Positions 45,568-55,870 are shown, counted from the first letter of the stretch. The stretch is DNA of 64,000 nucleotides from Prevotella sp. OH937_COT-195 (GCF_003932845.1 NZ_RQZH01000008.1:1-64000), one strand, 5' to 3'. Notes: a model not told the origin generated them from the letters alone. Made by a program: numbers and translations.

Positions 45568-46662
45568 ATGGAAATAAAAAAAACATGTCTTTATGACAAT
45601 CATGTGGCTCTTGGAGCATTGATGCAGCCATTTGCAGGCTTCAACATGCCTATCCAGTATTCAACAATCATTGAGGAACATAACGCAGTGCGTCAGAAAT
45701 GCGGAGTATTCGACGTTTCACACATGGGCGAAGTTACCGTTAAAGGCAACGAAGCAGAACGTTATGTAAACCATCTCTTTACCAACGATGTGACCGGCGC
45801 ACCGGTGGGACAAGTGTTCTACGGAATGATGTGTCACGAAAACGGAGGTACGGTTGACGACCTGCTCGTATATAAAATGGGCGAACAGGATTTCTTCCTC
45901 GTAATAAACGCCGCAAACATCGATAAAGACTGGGCATGGATAGAGAAGAATGCCGAGGGTTTCGATGTGGAAGTGAAGAACTGCTCCGACTACTACGCAC
46001 AGTTGGCAGTACAGGGGCCGGAAGCAGAAACAGTCACCGAGGAAGTTCTCGGACTGCAATGCAAGGATCTCGTGTTCTACACGGCAAAGAGGGTTGAAAT
46101 CGACGGAGAGACTATTATACTAAGCCGTACGGGCTACACCGGAGAAGACGGATTCGAGATCTACGGCTCCAACAAATTCATCGTACGTGCATGGGAGAAA
46201 CTGATGGAGAGCAAGCGATGCCTGCCTTGCGGTCTCGGTTGCCGCGACACGTTGCGTTTCGAAGTTGGTCTGCCGCTATACGGCGACGAACTTAGCGACG
46301 ACATCACACCCGTAATGGCGGGCCTGAGCATGTTCTGCAAATTCGACAAACAGGAGTTCATCGGCAAAGAAGCATTGCAGAAACAAAAGGCCGAAGGACC
46401 CAAACAAAGAGTTATCGGAATAGAACTTGCAGACCGAGCCATTCCGCGCAACGGTTATGCAGTCATGTTCGAAGGCGAAAAGGTCGGAGAGGTTACCACC
46501 GGATACAATTCCATCAGCACCGGCAAGAGCGTCTGCATGGCATTGGTCGATGCGGCACATGCAAAATTGGGTACAGAACTCGGAGTGCAGGTAAGGAAAA
46601 AGGTGTTCCCCGGAACAGTGGTAAAGAAGAGATTCTACGACAAACATTATAAAAAATCTTAA
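45568..46662 (+). CDS. gcvT: Glycine cleavage T protein (aminomethyltransferase)
   Basis: Transfers the methylene group from aminomethyl-lipoyl GcvH to tetrahydrofolate and releases ammonia. The 364-residue protein is standard: PFAGFNMPIQY, GVFDVSHMGEV (with the folate-binding Asp), TGYTGEDGFEIY and GLGCRDTLRFE. gcvH follows after 13 nt. Confidence 0.96.
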   Translation: MEIKKTCLYDNHVALGALMQPFAGFNMPIQYSTIIEEHNAVRQKCGVFDVSHMGEVTVKGNEAERYVNHLFTNDVTGAPVGQVFYGMMCHENGGTVDDLLVYKMGEQDFFLVINAANIDKDWAWIEKNAEGFDVEVKNCSDYYAQLAVQGPEAETVTEEVLGLQCKDLVFYTAKRVEIDGETIILSRTGYTGEDGFEIYGSNKFIVRAWEKLMESKRCLPCGLGCRDTLRFEVGLPLYGDELSDDITPVMAGLSMFCKFDKQEFIGKEALQKQKAEGPKQRVIGIELADRAIPRNGYAVMFEGEKVGEVTTGYNSISTGKSVCMALVDAAHAKLGTELGVQVRKKVFPGTVVKKRFYDKHYKKS

Positions 46663-46675
46663 AATAACAAACATT

Positions 46676-47062
46676 ATGGCAAAAGTAATTGAAGGACTCT
46701 ACTATTCAGAGAGTCACGAGTATGTAAAAGTTGAAGGTAACGTTGCTTACATCGGTATTACCGACTATGCACAGAATGCACTCGGAAACGTTGTTTATGT
46801 GGATATGCCGGAGGTTGACGACGAAGTGGAGGCAGACGAAGACTTCGGTGCAGTAGAGAGCGTTAAGGCTGCAAGCGACCTCAAGTCGCCGGTAAGCGGA
46901 ACAGTGCTTGAGGTGAACGAGGTTCTCGAGGACAAACCCGAAAGCATCAACGAAGACGCATACGCCAACTGGATAATCAAGATAGAACTCTCTGACACGG
47001 CAGAACTTGACAATCTGATGAGTGCGGAAGAGTATGCTAAATTCTGTGAGGCGCAGGACTGA
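46676..47062 (+). CDS. gcvH: Glycine cleavage H protein
   Basis: The lipoyl carrier of the glycine cleavage system. The 128-residue lipoyl domain has the acceptor Lys64 in AVESVKAASDL and the family motifs YYSESHEYV and DYAQNALGNVVYVDMP. It is acidic, as usual for H proteins. Confidence 0.97.
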   Translation: MAKVIEGLYYSESHEYVKVEGNVAYIGITDYAQNALGNVVYVDMPEVDDEVEADEDFGAVESVKAASDLKSPVSGTVLEVNEVLEDKPESINEDAYANWIIKIELSDTAELDNLMSAEEYAKFCEAQD

Positions 47063-47120
47063 TTCTATCCTTGCCGATACAGGATTATAATACTTAACAA
47101 ATCTAACGAACTATACAGAC

Positions 47121-48446
47121 ATGTTCAAATATTTCCCTCATACCGAGGAAGAAATCCAAGAGATGCTGAAGGTCGCCGGAGTAAACTCGCTCGAAGAGTT
47201 GTACTCCGACGTGCCTGAAAGCATACGCTTCAAAGGCGATTATGACATACCCGAGGCAAAGAGCGAACTCGAAGTGAGACAGTTGTTAGAATATTTCGGA
47301 CTGCTCAACGACCAGTTGATTTCCTTTGCAGGTGCAGGAGTGTACGACCATTATATACCCGCGGTTGTACCCAACATCATTTCACGTTCGGAATACCTTA
47401 CGAGTTACACTCCGTATCAAGCGGAGATTTCTCAGGGAACGTTGCACTACATTTTCGAATATCAGTCGATGATGGCAGAATTGACGGGTATGGAAATTGC
47501 AAACGCATCAATGTACGACGGAACGACGGCAACTGCCGAAGCAGCCATAATGGCAATGGCTTCCGGCAAAAAATGCACAAAGGTATTGGCAAGTCGTACA
47601 GTTGACCCCAAAACTCTGCGCGTGGTTGAAACATACGCAAAGTATCAAGGTTTCAAAGTTGAACTGATTGACGAGAAGGAAGGCGTGACCGACCGAGAAG
47701 ACATGCATCGCCGACTTGCAGAAGGCGGTGTGGCAGGCGTAATACTGCAAATGCCAAACTACTACGGAATAGTTGAAGACTACTCCGGTTTTGCCGATGA
47801 CATACACGAGAAGAAGGCTTTGATGATAATGAACAGCGTTGCCGCCGACCTCGCCGTGCTGAAAACACCGGGCGAATGGGGGGCAGACATTGCCGTCGGA
47901 GACGGACAAAGCCTCGGCATACCGATGTCGTTCGGAGGTCCGTATGTAGGTTACATGTGCTGCCGCGAGAAACTTATACGCAAGATGCCGGGACGTATCG
48001 TAGGCATGACGCAGGACACCAACGGCAAACGCGCATTCGTACTGACACTGCAAGCACGCGAACAGCATATCCGCAGACAGAAAGCCACATCTAACATTTG
48101 CTCCAACGAGAGTCTCATGGCACTCAACGTGACAATCTACATGTCGTTGATGGGTAAAGAAGGACTGAAAGAAGCAGCTGAAATATCGTATGCAGGAGCA
48201 CATTATCTGTACGACGAACTCGTCAAGACGGGACGCTTCACACCGGCATACAACCAGCCGTTCTTCAATGAGTTCTGCGTGAGATACGATGGAGATGTGG
48301 ATGTTTTGCAGAACCGATGCATTGCTGCCGGCTACCTCGCGGGCGTGAAGATAGACGAACACACGCTGATGCTCGCCGTCACGGAGAAACGACAAAAACA
48401 TGAGATTGACGAACTTGTAGAACTAATGAAGGAGGACGCACAATGA
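47121..48446 (+). CDS. gcvPA: Glycine dehydrogenase (decarboxylating) subunit 1
   Basis: The N-terminal half of a split P protein. The 441 residues cover the first, PLP-free aminotransferase-like domain: HTEEEIQEML, YTPYQAEISQGTLHYIFEYQ, and SLGIPMSFGGPYVGYMCCRE. Its stop overlaps the gcvPB start by 4 nt, so the two halves are made together. Together 943 residues, close to the fused GcvP. Confidence 0.95.
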   Translation: MFKYFPHTEEEIQEMLKVAGVNSLEELYSDVPESIRFKGDYDIPEAKSELEVRQLLEYFGLLNDQLISFAGAGVYDHYIPAVVPNIISRSEYLTSYTPYQAEISQGTLHYIFEYQSMMAELTGMEIANASMYDGTTATAEAAIMAMASGKKCTKVLASRTVDPKTLRVVETYAKYQGFKVELIDEKEGVTDREDMHRRLAEGGVAGVILQMPNYYGIVEDYSGFADDIHEKKALMIMNSVAADLAVLKTPGEWGADIAVGDGQSLGIPMSFGGPYVGYMCCREKLIRKMPGRIVGMTQDTNGKRAFVLTLQAREQHIRRQKATSNICSNESLMALNVTIYMSLMGKEGLKEAAEISYAGAHYLYDELVKTGRFTPAYNQPFFNEFCVRYDGDVDVLQNRCIAAGYLAGVKIDEHTLMLAVTEKRQKHEIDELVELMKEDAQ

Positions 48447-49951
48447 ATAACAGACTGTATGGCAACCTGATTTTCGAACTGTCGCGTCAGGGACGCAAAG
48501 GATATTCGCTGCCAAAGAACGATTTCGGCGGTCATTCCGTAAAAGAACTGCCCGCAGCAATGCGTCGTACCGTAGATGCCGAAATGCCGGAGTGTGACGA
48601 ACTTACCGTGGTTCGACACTATACAAACCTTAGTGGGAACAACTTCGGAGTAAACAACGGCTTCTATCCTCTTGGTTCATGCACCATGAAGTACAATCCC
48701 ATAATCAACGAAGAAGTTGCCGCCATGCGCGAATTCTCATCGTTACACCCACTGCAACCGGCAGAAACTTGTCAGGGAGCACTTGAGGTTTATTATGGTC
48801 TTCAAGAAATGTTGTGTTCACTGACAGGCATGAGCGAGTTTACGCTCAATCCTTTCGCAGGTGCCCACGGAGAACTTACGGGATTGATGGTTATCAGTTC
48901 TTATCACAGAAGTCGCGGAGACATGAAACGCACAAAGGTGCTGATACCCGACTCGGCTCACGGCACCAATCCCGCATCGGCTGCAGTTTGCGGACTTGAT
49001 GTGGTAGAGGTAAAGAGTCTTGAGGACGGAACGGTCGATGTTGAAGACCTCAAAACAAAACTCGACGACACCATTGCGGCAATGATGATGACCAATCCTA
49101 ACACACTCGGTCTGTATGAGAAGCACGCACACGAGATTGCGGCACTCGTACATGAACACGGCGGATTGATGTACTACGACGGCGCAAACCTTAACCCAAT
49201 GCTTGGTGTTGCACGCCCCGGAGACATGGGCTTCGATGTAATGCACATCAATCTTCACAAAACTTTCTCAACACCTCACGGCGGAGGAGGCCCCGGAGAC
49301 GGTCCCATAGGAGTACGCGAAGGTCTGGAGAAATTCCTTCCCACCCCGCGCGTAATCTTGAAAGAAGACGGAAGTCTTGCCGTGAAAACCGCAACGCCGG
49401 AATGTCTTAAAGGAGAATGTGATGCAGACGACACATCGCTTGGTTCCATTGGCGCGTTCTTCGGGAACTTTGCCGTAATACTGAGGGCATTTACTTATAT
49501 CCTCACCATAGGTAAAGAGAACATGAAGATGGTAGGACCGCTTGCCACGCTGAATGCAAACTATATTAAGGAAAACCTTAAAGATGTTTACGAACTTCCC
49601 ATTCCGGGAGTATGCAAGCATGAGTTTGTATTCAACGGACTAAAAGACAAATCGACAGGTGTTACCACAATGGACGTTGCCAAGCGACTGCTTGACTACG
49701 GATACCATGCACCGACAATCTATTTCCCGCTTCTCTTCCATGAGAGTATGATGATAGAACCGACTGAGAATGAGAGCAAAGAGACAATCGACAGTTTCAT
49801 TTCAGTAATGAGAAAGATTGCGGAAGAAGCAAAGGAGACTCCCGAAATAGTGAAGAGTGCTCCACGCAACACACCTATCGGACGTGTTGACGACGTTCTT
49901 GCTGCAAAACATCCCATCATCACATACAAACAACTGAAGAATGAACAGTGA
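48443..49951 (+). CDS. gcvPB: Glycine dehydrogenase (decarboxylating) subunit 2
   Basis: The C-terminal, PLP-binding half of the P protein, which decarboxylates glycine and passes the aminomethyl group to GcvH. In 502 residues it shows GSCTMKYNP, IPDSAHGTNPASA and the PLP lysine Lys273 in INLHKTFSTPHGGGGPG. It overlaps gcvPA by 4 nt and lpd by 11 nt. Confidence 0.96.
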   Translation: MNNRLYGNLIFELSRQGRKGYSLPKNDFGGHSVKELPAAMRRTVDAEMPECDELTVVRHYTNLSGNNFGVNNGFYPLGSCTMKYNPIINEEVAAMREFSSLHPLQPAETCQGALEVYYGLQEMLCSLTGMSEFTLNPFAGAHGELTGLMVISSYHRSRGDMKRTKVLIPDSAHGTNPASAAVCGLDVVEVKSLEDGTVDVEDLKTKLDDTIAAMMMTNPNTLGLYEKHAHEIAALVHEHGGLMYYDGANLNPMLGVARPGDMGFDVMHINLHKTFSTPHGGGGPGDGPIGVREGLEKFLPTPRVILKEDGSLAVKTATPECLKGECDADDTSLGSIGAFFGNFAVILRAFTYILTIGKENMKMVGPLATLNANYIKENLKDVYELPIPGVCKHEFVFNGLKDKSTGVTTMDVAKRLLDYGYHAPTIYFPLLFHESMMIEPTENESKETIDSFISVMRKIAEEAKETPEIVKSAPRNTPIGRVDDVLAAKHPIITYKQLKNEQ

Positions 49952-51254
49952 CATTATTATAATAGGCAGCGGTCCCGGTGGATACCAAGCCGCTGCCTAT
50001 GCAGCAAAGAACGGACTTAAAGTGACCATCATCGAAGAGTGTCACGCCGGTGGAACATGCCTGAACGAAGGATGTATCCCGACCAAGACACTCTGCCATG
50101 AGGTTGATGTGTTAGAAACGTTGAAAACTGCCATGCCGTCGGCAAAGATTGACTATGCTCACGTCGGACAACGACTCGCAGACGTCATCGGGCGGTTGCG
50201 CAGCGGAGTAGAGCAACTGATGTCAATGCCGGGAATAACAATGGTAAAAGGACATGCCTCATTCAAAGACGCACACACGGTGTGTGTGGGCGACGAGGAG
50301 TACTCGGCATCCAAAATAATCATTGCCACCGGCTCGAAACCCAAAATGCCGCCACATGCCGAAATAGACATGAGCGTGGTATCGACATCCACCGAGATGC
50401 TGCAACTCGACCATGTTCCGGAGAGCATTGCCATAGTTGGTGCAGGTGTAATCGGCATGGAATTTGCCTCAATCTTCAACAGTTTCGGCAGCAAAGTCAC
50501 GGTAATAGAGTTCTTGAAAGAATGTTTACCCGCAGTGGACAGCGATATTGCGAAACGACTTCGCAAGCAACTCGAAAAACGAGGTATTGTATTCAGCATG
50601 CAATCTGCCGTGAAACGCATCAGCGGCGATGGCATTTTGTTTGAAAGAAAAGGTAAGGAAGATACCGTAAAAGCCGAGATATTGCTCGTGGCAACAGGCA
50701 GAAAGCCCAATATCAACGGGCTAAAACTTGAGGCAGCCGGCATCGAATACTCGCCGAATGGCATTACCACGGACAGCCGAATGCACACCAACGTAGAAGG
50801 CATCTATGCCATCGGAGACGTGAATGGCAGACAGATGCTGGCTCATGCGGCAACAATGCAAGGCTACATGGTTGTTAACGAAATCCTCGGAAAGTCGTCC
50901 GACATTCGTCTCGACATCATGCCGGCTGCGATATTTACCCGTCCGGAGGCTGCATGCGTAGGAGTGAGCGAAGACTATTGCAAGGAAAACGGTGTGGAAT
51001 ACACCTGTCGCAAGGCATTCTTCCGCTCCAACGGTAAGGCATTGTCTATGAACGAGACAGAAGGAATGCTGAAAATCATTGCCGACAATAATGATAAGAT
51101 TATCGGCTGCCACTGTTTCGGACCTCATGCCGCAGACATTGTTCAGGAAATAAGCGTACTGATGTGCCGCGATACCACCATAAGTCAACTTGCCGACATG
51201 GTTCATATCCACCCGACATTGGGTGAGATTATCCATGACGCGGTGATGGAATAG
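49941..51254 (+). CDS. lpdA: Dihydrolipoyl dehydrogenase (L protein)
   Basis: Reoxidises the dihydrolipoyl group of GcvH with NAD. The 437-residue flavoprotein has FAD motif GSGPGG (10-15), redox cysteines Cys40 and Cys45 in GGTCLNEGCIPTKT, NAD motif GAGVIGMEFASIF, second FAD site YAIGDVNG, and the C-terminal HIHPTLGE with the catalytic His-Glu. It is about 30 residues shorter than typical enzymes but lacks no motif. Position in the operon marks it as the dedicated L protein. Confidence 0.94.
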   Translation: MNSDIIIIGSGPGGYQAAAYAAKNGLKVTIIEECHAGGTCLNEGCIPTKTLCHEVDVLETLKTAMPSAKIDYAHVGQRLADVIGRLRSGVEQLMSMPGITMVKGHASFKDAHTVCVGDEEYSASKIIIATGSKPKMPPHAEIDMSVVSTSTEMLQLDHVPESIAIVGAGVIGMEFASIFNSFGSKVTVIEFLKECLPAVDSDIAKRLRKQLEKRGIVFSMQSAVKRISGDGILFERKGKEDTVKAEILLVATGRKPNINGLKLEAAGIEYSPNGITTDSRMHTNVEGIYAIGDVNGRQMLAHAATMQGYMVVNEILGKSSDIRLDIMPAAIFTRPEAACVGVSEDYCKENGVEYTCRKAFFRSNGKALSMNETEGMLKIIADNNDKIIGCHCFGPHAADIVQEISVLMCRDTTISQLADMVHIHPTLGEIIHDAVME

Positions 51255-51281
51255 GTACAAGTATTACATTTTGACAAAACA

Positions 51282-51323
51282 AAAGAAGCCGTTACTTCAA
51301 CATAATGTGGTAACGGCTTCTTT
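51282..51323. terminator. Terminator between the gcv operon and the patatin gene
   Basis: AAAGAAGCCGTTAC (51282-51295) pairs exactly with GTAACGGCTTCTTT (51310-51323). It abuts the patatin stop and can serve both strands. Confidence 0.85.
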
Positions 51324-52196
51324 CTATTTCTCCGACATCACCCGTCTCTTTATCTCCTCAAGATCTTTCCTGAAAGCATTACCGGTCTCCGTTCCTATCT
51401 CAATCATGCGGTTTATGTCTTTCTTATTGAAATTCGCCGCACCATATCCGTCAAGCCGCGGGTTTATATAAAGGTCGGCAAGTTCACGGTTCTCATTGTG
51501 CTTTTTCCAATCGGGGCGCGACACCAACCAATCGAGCAATCCGCCTATACCCAACGTCTCCTTTAATGAGAAGTCGCGAGTCTCGTGCTTATTCTGCGCA
51601 AGATCTACCGCAATCACGATGTCTGCGCCCATTGCTCGCACCACATCGACAGGCAGATTGTTGAACATTCCGCCATCCACAAGTACCCGCCCGTCAATCT
51701 TAACAGGCTTGAAAGCCCCCGGTATGGCCATACTGGCACGCATGGATTGTGCGAGGTTGCCACTTTTCAGTACCACCTCCTGATGTTTTCTCAAGTCTGC
51801 GGCAACACATCTGAACGGAATCGGCAGGCACGAGAAATCTATCGAGTCATTACGTCCCACCATATCCTCAAGAAGTTCGAGTACACTACCGTTAGCGAAA
51901 AGATCTATCCATCTCTCGTTACGAAAGAGAGAGTCGAGTTGTTCAACACTATATCCCACGGAATAAAGTCCGCCGACGATTGCACCGATACTCGTCCCCG
52001 CTATATAGTCAATTGGAACACCCACTTGGTCTATAACTTTCAGCACCCCGACTTGTGCGGCTCCCTTTGCACCGCCTCCACCAAGAACAAGCCCAACTTT
52101 GGGACATTTGCCTGTTTTATGCGTCTGTGCATTGAGCGAAAGTGTGCAAAAAACAAGAAAAAAAGAACATATACACACGCAAAATCCCAATGACAT
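51324..52196 (-). CDS. Patatin-like phospholipase, exported
   Basis: A lipid acyl hydrolase of the patatin/RssA type. From ATG 52196 it has 290 residues and a signal peptide (SLGFCVCICSFFLVFCTLSLNAQ); the frame is open 28 codons further up without a better start. The oxyanion loop GGGGAKGAAQ, the nucleophile Ser69 in GTSIG, and the acid Asp174 in VDGGMFNN form the catalytic dyad. It lacks the C-terminal outer-membrane barrel of larger Bacteroidetes patatins, so it should be a soluble periplasmic enzyme. Confidence 0.9.
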   Translation of the reverse strand: MSLGFCVCICSFFLVFCTLSLNAQTHKTGKCPKVGLVLGGGGAKGAAQVGVLKVIDQVGVPIDYIAGTSIGAIVGGLYSVGYSVEQLDSLFRNERWIDLFANGSVLELLEDMVGRNDSIDFSCLPIPFRCVAADLRKHQEVVLKSGNLAQSMRASMAIPGAFKPVKIDGRVLVDGGMFNNLPVDVVRAMGADIVIAVDLAQNKHETRDFSLKETLGIGGLLDWLVSRPDWKKHNENRELADLYINPRLDGYGAANFNKKDINRMIEIGTETGNAFRKDLEEIKRRVMSEK

Positions 52197-52377
52197 ACGG
52201 TTGCTTACATCCACAATGTAAGTATTCAAAATGCCATAAAGGCTGTCCGAATCATGTTTACATCTGTCAACTTTGCCCATACCTGTTGTATTTTCTTTCC
52301 ATTAATGATGTTTGAAAGCAATTTATAATAAAGGGCAGAGACATTTATTTTCGGGAAACACCGTGTCTCATGCCCCT

Positions 52378-52752
52378 CTACTCGCTCCCCATTCCTTCGA
52401 GAATGCCTTCCAACATTCCTTCCAACTCACTCGCGCATGTACCGATACGGTTTATAATTCCATCCTTTGCTCCTTTCACCATATAACCTGCGCACTCGCC
52501 TTCCAGTCGTCCTATGGTACGGTATTCCTCAGCGGTATATCCGTACCTGCTTATCTTGTCTCGCAGATTCGCAAATTTGTTCAAGGCTTCTTTCCAATCA
52601 TTCACATCGTAGTATGCGCTATTGTCACGCAATTCGTACGAAAAAGAACGCAGGTCGTTTATCGCCCCCTGCTTCGTACTGCATGAAAGAAGCAATATCA
52701 TCGTCACCGAAAACATGCAGTAAGTCACACATTTAAAAAATTTTCCAAGCAT
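52378..52752 (-). CDS. Small lipoprotein of unknown function
   Basis: A 124-residue lipoprotein with the lipobox LLSC (Cys24) after a hydrophobic signal peptide. The mature part is helical and acidic (DVNDWKEALNKFANLRDKI, YTAEEYRTIGRLEGECAGY) and ends in LEGMLEGILEGMGSE. I do not recognise the family. It is a single-gene unit. Confidence 0.75.
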   Translation of the reverse strand: MLGKFFKCVTYCMFSVTMILLLSCSTKQGAINDLRSFSYELRDNSAYYDVNDWKEALNKFANLRDKISRYGYTAEEYRTIGRLEGECAGYMVKGAKDGIINRIGTCASELEGMLEGILEGMGSE

Positions 52753-52775
52753 GGTTATTTACTTAAATAAGTATT

Positions 52776-52783
52776 CAAAAATA
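52776..52783 (-). promoter_or_regulatory. -7 element of the small lipoprotein gene
   Basis: Minus-strand TATTTTTG (52783-52776), 23 nt before the ATG. The stretch 52761-52826 around it resembles 60410-60475. Confidence 0.45.
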
Positions 52784-52965
52784 ATTTTATATATGTATGT
52801 ATGGTTTTATCTGCTTTTACTTTATCCGTATCTTCATTTCCATTTTTCGTCATTCTGACAGATGTAATCGGTCGTACAGTCTGCCACATTATTTCTTAAA
52901 TACAACACACTGATTGAAAAACGACCATAAATATACAGATAATTAATTTAAAAAAACTAATTACA

Positions 52966-53484
52966 TTATATAATATTACTTTCCATATTCAGAAGGAAAC
53001 GTTTCTTCTCAATGCCGCCGGCATATCCTGTCAGCGACCCGTCGCTGCCTATAACGCGGTGGCATGGTATGAATATTGACAGAGGATTGCACCTGTTGGC
53101 ATTAGCCACGGCTCTCACAGCCTTTACGTTACCATATTTCCGAGCCTCTTCCATGTAAGAAATTGTTTTGCCGTATTTTATTGTTTTCAGCAAATCCCAA
53201 ACCCTTTTCTGAAAGTCTGTTCCGCGAACATAACACAAAGTAACGTCAAACTCGCGCCTTCTGCCGGCAAAGTATTCATCAAGTTCGCACACGGCTTTTG
53301 CCAACACTTCATTAAATCCCTCTTCGCCAAAATCCAGAGGAGACCATTTGGCAAAACATAACCCTTCCGCCACGGCACCCAAATAAATATTTCCGCATGG
53401 CGAATGGTATGTTGTCTTAACCATATACTCTGCTGTGCCACTCTTCATCATGTCTATATTTTGTTTCGTCAAACCGCCATCCAT
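52966..53484 (-). CDS. ogt: Methylated-DNA-protein cysteine methyltransferase
   Basis: Suicide repair enzyme for O6-alkylguanine. The 172-residue protein has the acceptor Cys141 in IPCHRVIGSDG and the DNA-binding helix region (GKTISYMEEARKYGNVKAVR, with the arginine finger). The first 20 residues may be untranslated: later ATG codons (53451 and 53424) precede the conserved part. It follows guaA after 41 nt. Confidence 0.93.
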   Translation of the reverse strand: MDGGLTKQNIDMMKSGTAEYMVKTTYHSPCGNIYLGAVAEGLCFAKWSPLDFGEEGFNEVLAKAVCELDEYFAGRRREFDVTLCYVRGTDFQKRVWDLLKTIKYGKTISYMEEARKYGNVKAVRAVANANRCNPLSIFIPCHRVIGSDGSLTGYAGGIEKKRFLLNMESNII

Positions 53485-53525
53485 GTCTTTCTCATAAAAG
53501 GCATTTCGGCTTTTTCAACGTCTCC

Positions 53526-55091
53526 TTACTCCCATTCTATCGTGGCAGGCGGTTTTGAGGAAATGTCATAACATATCCGGTTAACTCCTTTTACCTTGTT
53601 AATAATCTCGTTTGAGACCTTTGCAAGGAACTCGTATGGCAAGTGCGCCCAGTCGGCTGTCATGGCATCCATGCTTGTCACGGCACGCAGTGCCACCGGG
53701 TTTTCGTAGGTTCGTTCATCTCCCATCACCCCTACAGAACGCACTGTTGAAAGAAGTACCGCTCCCGCCTGCCATACATGGTCGTACAACGGCAAACCGT
53801 CTTCTGCTTTCCATTTATGCAATCCCTCTATGAAAATATCGTCTGCCTCCTGCAGCACACGCACTTTCTCCGGCGTTATCTCACCAAGGATACGTACTGC
53901 AAGTCCCGGGCCGGGGAACGGGTGACGTTTTATAAGATTTTCCGGCATGCCAAGTTGGCTGCCCACACGGCGCACCTCATCCTTGAAAAGCCATTGCAAC
54001 GGTTCGCAAAGTTTAAGGTGCATCTCCTTGGGCAGCCCTCCCACATTATGATGACTCTTGATAACTTTGCCCGTAATATTAAGACTCTCTATGCGGTCGG
54101 GATATATCGTGCCTTGCGCGAGCCACCGTGCATCGGTAATTTTCTTTGCTTCGGCATTGAACACCTCGACAAAGTCCCTACCTATAATTTTGCGTTTCTG
54201 TTCCGGTTCTTCAACTCCGGCGAGGTCACGGAAGAACTTCTCTGAGGCATCTACGCCGATAACGTTAAGTCCGAGGGTGGAATAACTGTTCATTACCTTT
54301 CTGAACTCGTCTTTGCGCAGCATTCCGTGATCTACGAAAATGCACGTCAGGTTCTTTCCTATCGCCTTGTTCAAAAGCACGGCACATACCGAAGAGTCAA
54401 CGCCTCCGGAAAGTCCGAGTATCACGCGGTCGTTGCCCAACTGCTTTTTAAGTTCCTCTACGGTAGTCTCCACGAACGATGCGGCACTCCATTCCTTACG
54501 GCTACCACAAATATCAATCACAAAATTTTTCAGCAGCAACGAACCTTGAACGCTGTGGAACACCTCCGGATGAAACTGTACGGCGAAGATTGGTTGAACA
54601 CCGGATGTGGAACATTGGGAATAGTTGCTGTATGCGGCAAACTCAACATCTTCAGTAGATGCCACACGATGAAATCCTTCGGGTATCTTGGTGATGGTGT
54701 CCCCATGACTCATCCACACCTGCGAGTTAACGTCAAAGCCCTTGAACAGAGGACAGTTGCCATCGAACTCTTGCAGGTTGGCACGCCCGTACTCGCGACT
54801 GTTTGCTTTCTCCACCTTCCCGCCGAGCGTATGACTTATATACTGCGCTCCATAACAAATGCCGAGAACGGGCAAGCGTCCCACGAAACGGCTCAAATCC
54901 ACATTGAAAGCCTCTGTGTCATGTACCGAATAAGGCGACCCGCTGAGTATCACTCCGATAACATCACTATCGTCTTCCGGATATTTATTGTACGGCAGAA
55001 TCTCGCAGAAAGTGTCCATTTCACGGATACGCCTTCCTATAAGTTGCGTTGTCTGGCTTCCGAAATCTAATATTATTATTTTTTGTTGCAT
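53526..55091 (-). CDS. guaA: GMP synthase (glutamine-hydrolysing)
   Basis: Converts XMP to GMP. The 521-residue two-domain enzyme has a class-I glutaminase domain (Cys79 in [10 protein letters not shown], His-Glu in QFHPEV), an ATP pyrophosphatase domain with the P loop LSGGVDSSV, and the C-terminal dimerisation domain ending in PPATIEWE. It lies 5 nt after the nucleotidyltransferase gene. Confidence 0.97.
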   Translation of the reverse strand: MQQKIIILDFGSQTTQLIGRRIREMDTFCEILPYNKYPEDDSDVIGVILSGSPYSVHDTEAFNVDLSRFVGRLPVLGICYGAQYISHTLGGKVEKANSREYGRANLQEFDGNCPLFKGFDVNSQVWMSHGDTITKIPEGFHRVASTEDVEFAAYSNYSQCSTSGVQPIFAVQFHPEVFHSVQGSLLLKNFVIDICGSRKEWSAASFVETTVEELKKQLGNDRVILGLSGGVDSSVCAVLLNKAIGKNLTCIFVDHGMLRKDEFRKVMNSYSTLGLNVIGVDASEKFFRDLAGVEEPEQKRKIIGRDFVEVFNAEAKKITDARWLAQGTIYPDRIESLNITGKVIKSHHNVGGLPKEMHLKLCEPLQWLFKDEVRRVGSQLGMPENLIKRHPFPGPGLAVRILGEITPEKVRVLQEADDIFIEGLHKWKAEDGLPLYDHVWQAGAVLLSTVRSVGVMGDERTYENPVALRAVTSMDAMTADWAHLPYEFLAKVSNEIINKVKGVNRICYDISSKPPATIEWE

Positions 55092-55096
55092 ATTAG

Positions 55097-55858
55097 TTAA
55101 TTGATATTTTTAATACTATACAGATCGGACAAGAATCTGTCCGCACGGTCAACAGTGTCAAGTTTCCCCACATCAAGCAAATTGAGATCTTCTTTCACAA
55201 AACCTTTGAAATCATGTTTGCCACACCATTTCAAATAGAAATCTATCACTCCGAAACGCTCCGGCATTTCATCAAGACAAGATGACAGCGCAGAAGGATT
55301 GATGACATGAATGCCGCTGAACGCCAGCATGGACAAATCGCCTGCATCAACTGCCGCATATTCTTTGCTCATCTTCACCTCTCCGGTTTCCACGTTCGTC
55401 CACCCTCTCAACGACATACGGTCGTCAAAAAGCAAATATCGTTTCGTTTTGCGCCTACTTACTAACAACGTGGCATCGTTGTTATTTGACATTTCGTAAA
55501 ACGCAGACAAATCCACATTACTGAGAATATCCACGTTATGAATAAGAATAGGACTGCCGGCATCAAACAGAGGTAGTGCTTTCCTTATCCCTCCGCCCGT
55601 GTCAAGCAAGTTGTCGCGCTCGTCACTGAAACGAATGTCCATTCCGAAACTGTCGTTCTCTTCTACATAACGCTCTATCATATCCGCAAAATGATGCACG
55701 TTAACCACTATGCGCTCGAACCCAGCAGCCTTCAATTTCATCACGATGTGGTACAAAAGCGGTCGCCCTCCAACCTCCACCAATGCTTTCGGCATAAAGT
55801 CGGTAAGCGGTTTAAGGCGTGTTCCCATTCCCGCAGCAAATATCATTGCTTGTTTCAT
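55097..55858 (-). CDS. Sugar-phosphate nucleotidyltransferase (MurU/GMP-type)
   Basis: A 253-residue nucleotidyltransferase. The signature [20 protein letters not shown] and [11 protein letters not shown], with the metal Asp in [10 protein letters not shown], place it with MurNAc-1-P uridylyltransferase (MurU) and mannose-1-P guanylyltransferases. Substrate is uncertain; MurU-like genes usually neighbour a small kinase, and none is present. Upstream in-frame residues were rejected because the -7 box lies inside them. It leads the unit with guaA and ogt. Confidence 0.86.
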   Translation of the reverse strand: MKQAMIFAAGMGTRLKPLTDFMPKALVEVGGRPLLYHIVMKLKAAGFERIVVNVHHFADMIERYVEENDSFGMDIRFSDERDNLLDTGGGIRKALPLFDAGSPILIHNVDILSNVDLSAFYEMSNNNDATLLVSRRKTKRYLLFDDRMSLRGWTNVETGEVKMSKEYAAVDAGDLSMLAFSGIHVINPSALSSCLDEMPERFGVIDFYLKWCGKHDFKGFVKEDLNLLDVGKLDTVDRADRFLSDLYSIKNIN

Positions 55859-55862
55859 GGCG

Positions 55863-55870
55863 CAAAGATA
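55863..55870 (-). promoter_or_regulatory. -7 element of the nucleotidyltransferase-guaA-ogt unit
   Basis: Minus-strand TATCTTTG (55870-55863), only 4 nt from the ATG at 55858, predicting a leaderless message. Confidence 0.45.

Noticed and set aside
49941..51254. A damaged lpdA because it is short
   Set aside because: FAD, NAD, disulfide and C-terminal His-Glu motifs are all present, so the length difference lies in loops.
51324..52196. A truncated, broken outer-membrane patatin
   Set aside because: The reading frame ends cleanly at a terminator and the catalytic domain is complete; short patatins without a barrel are common, so truncation is not needed.
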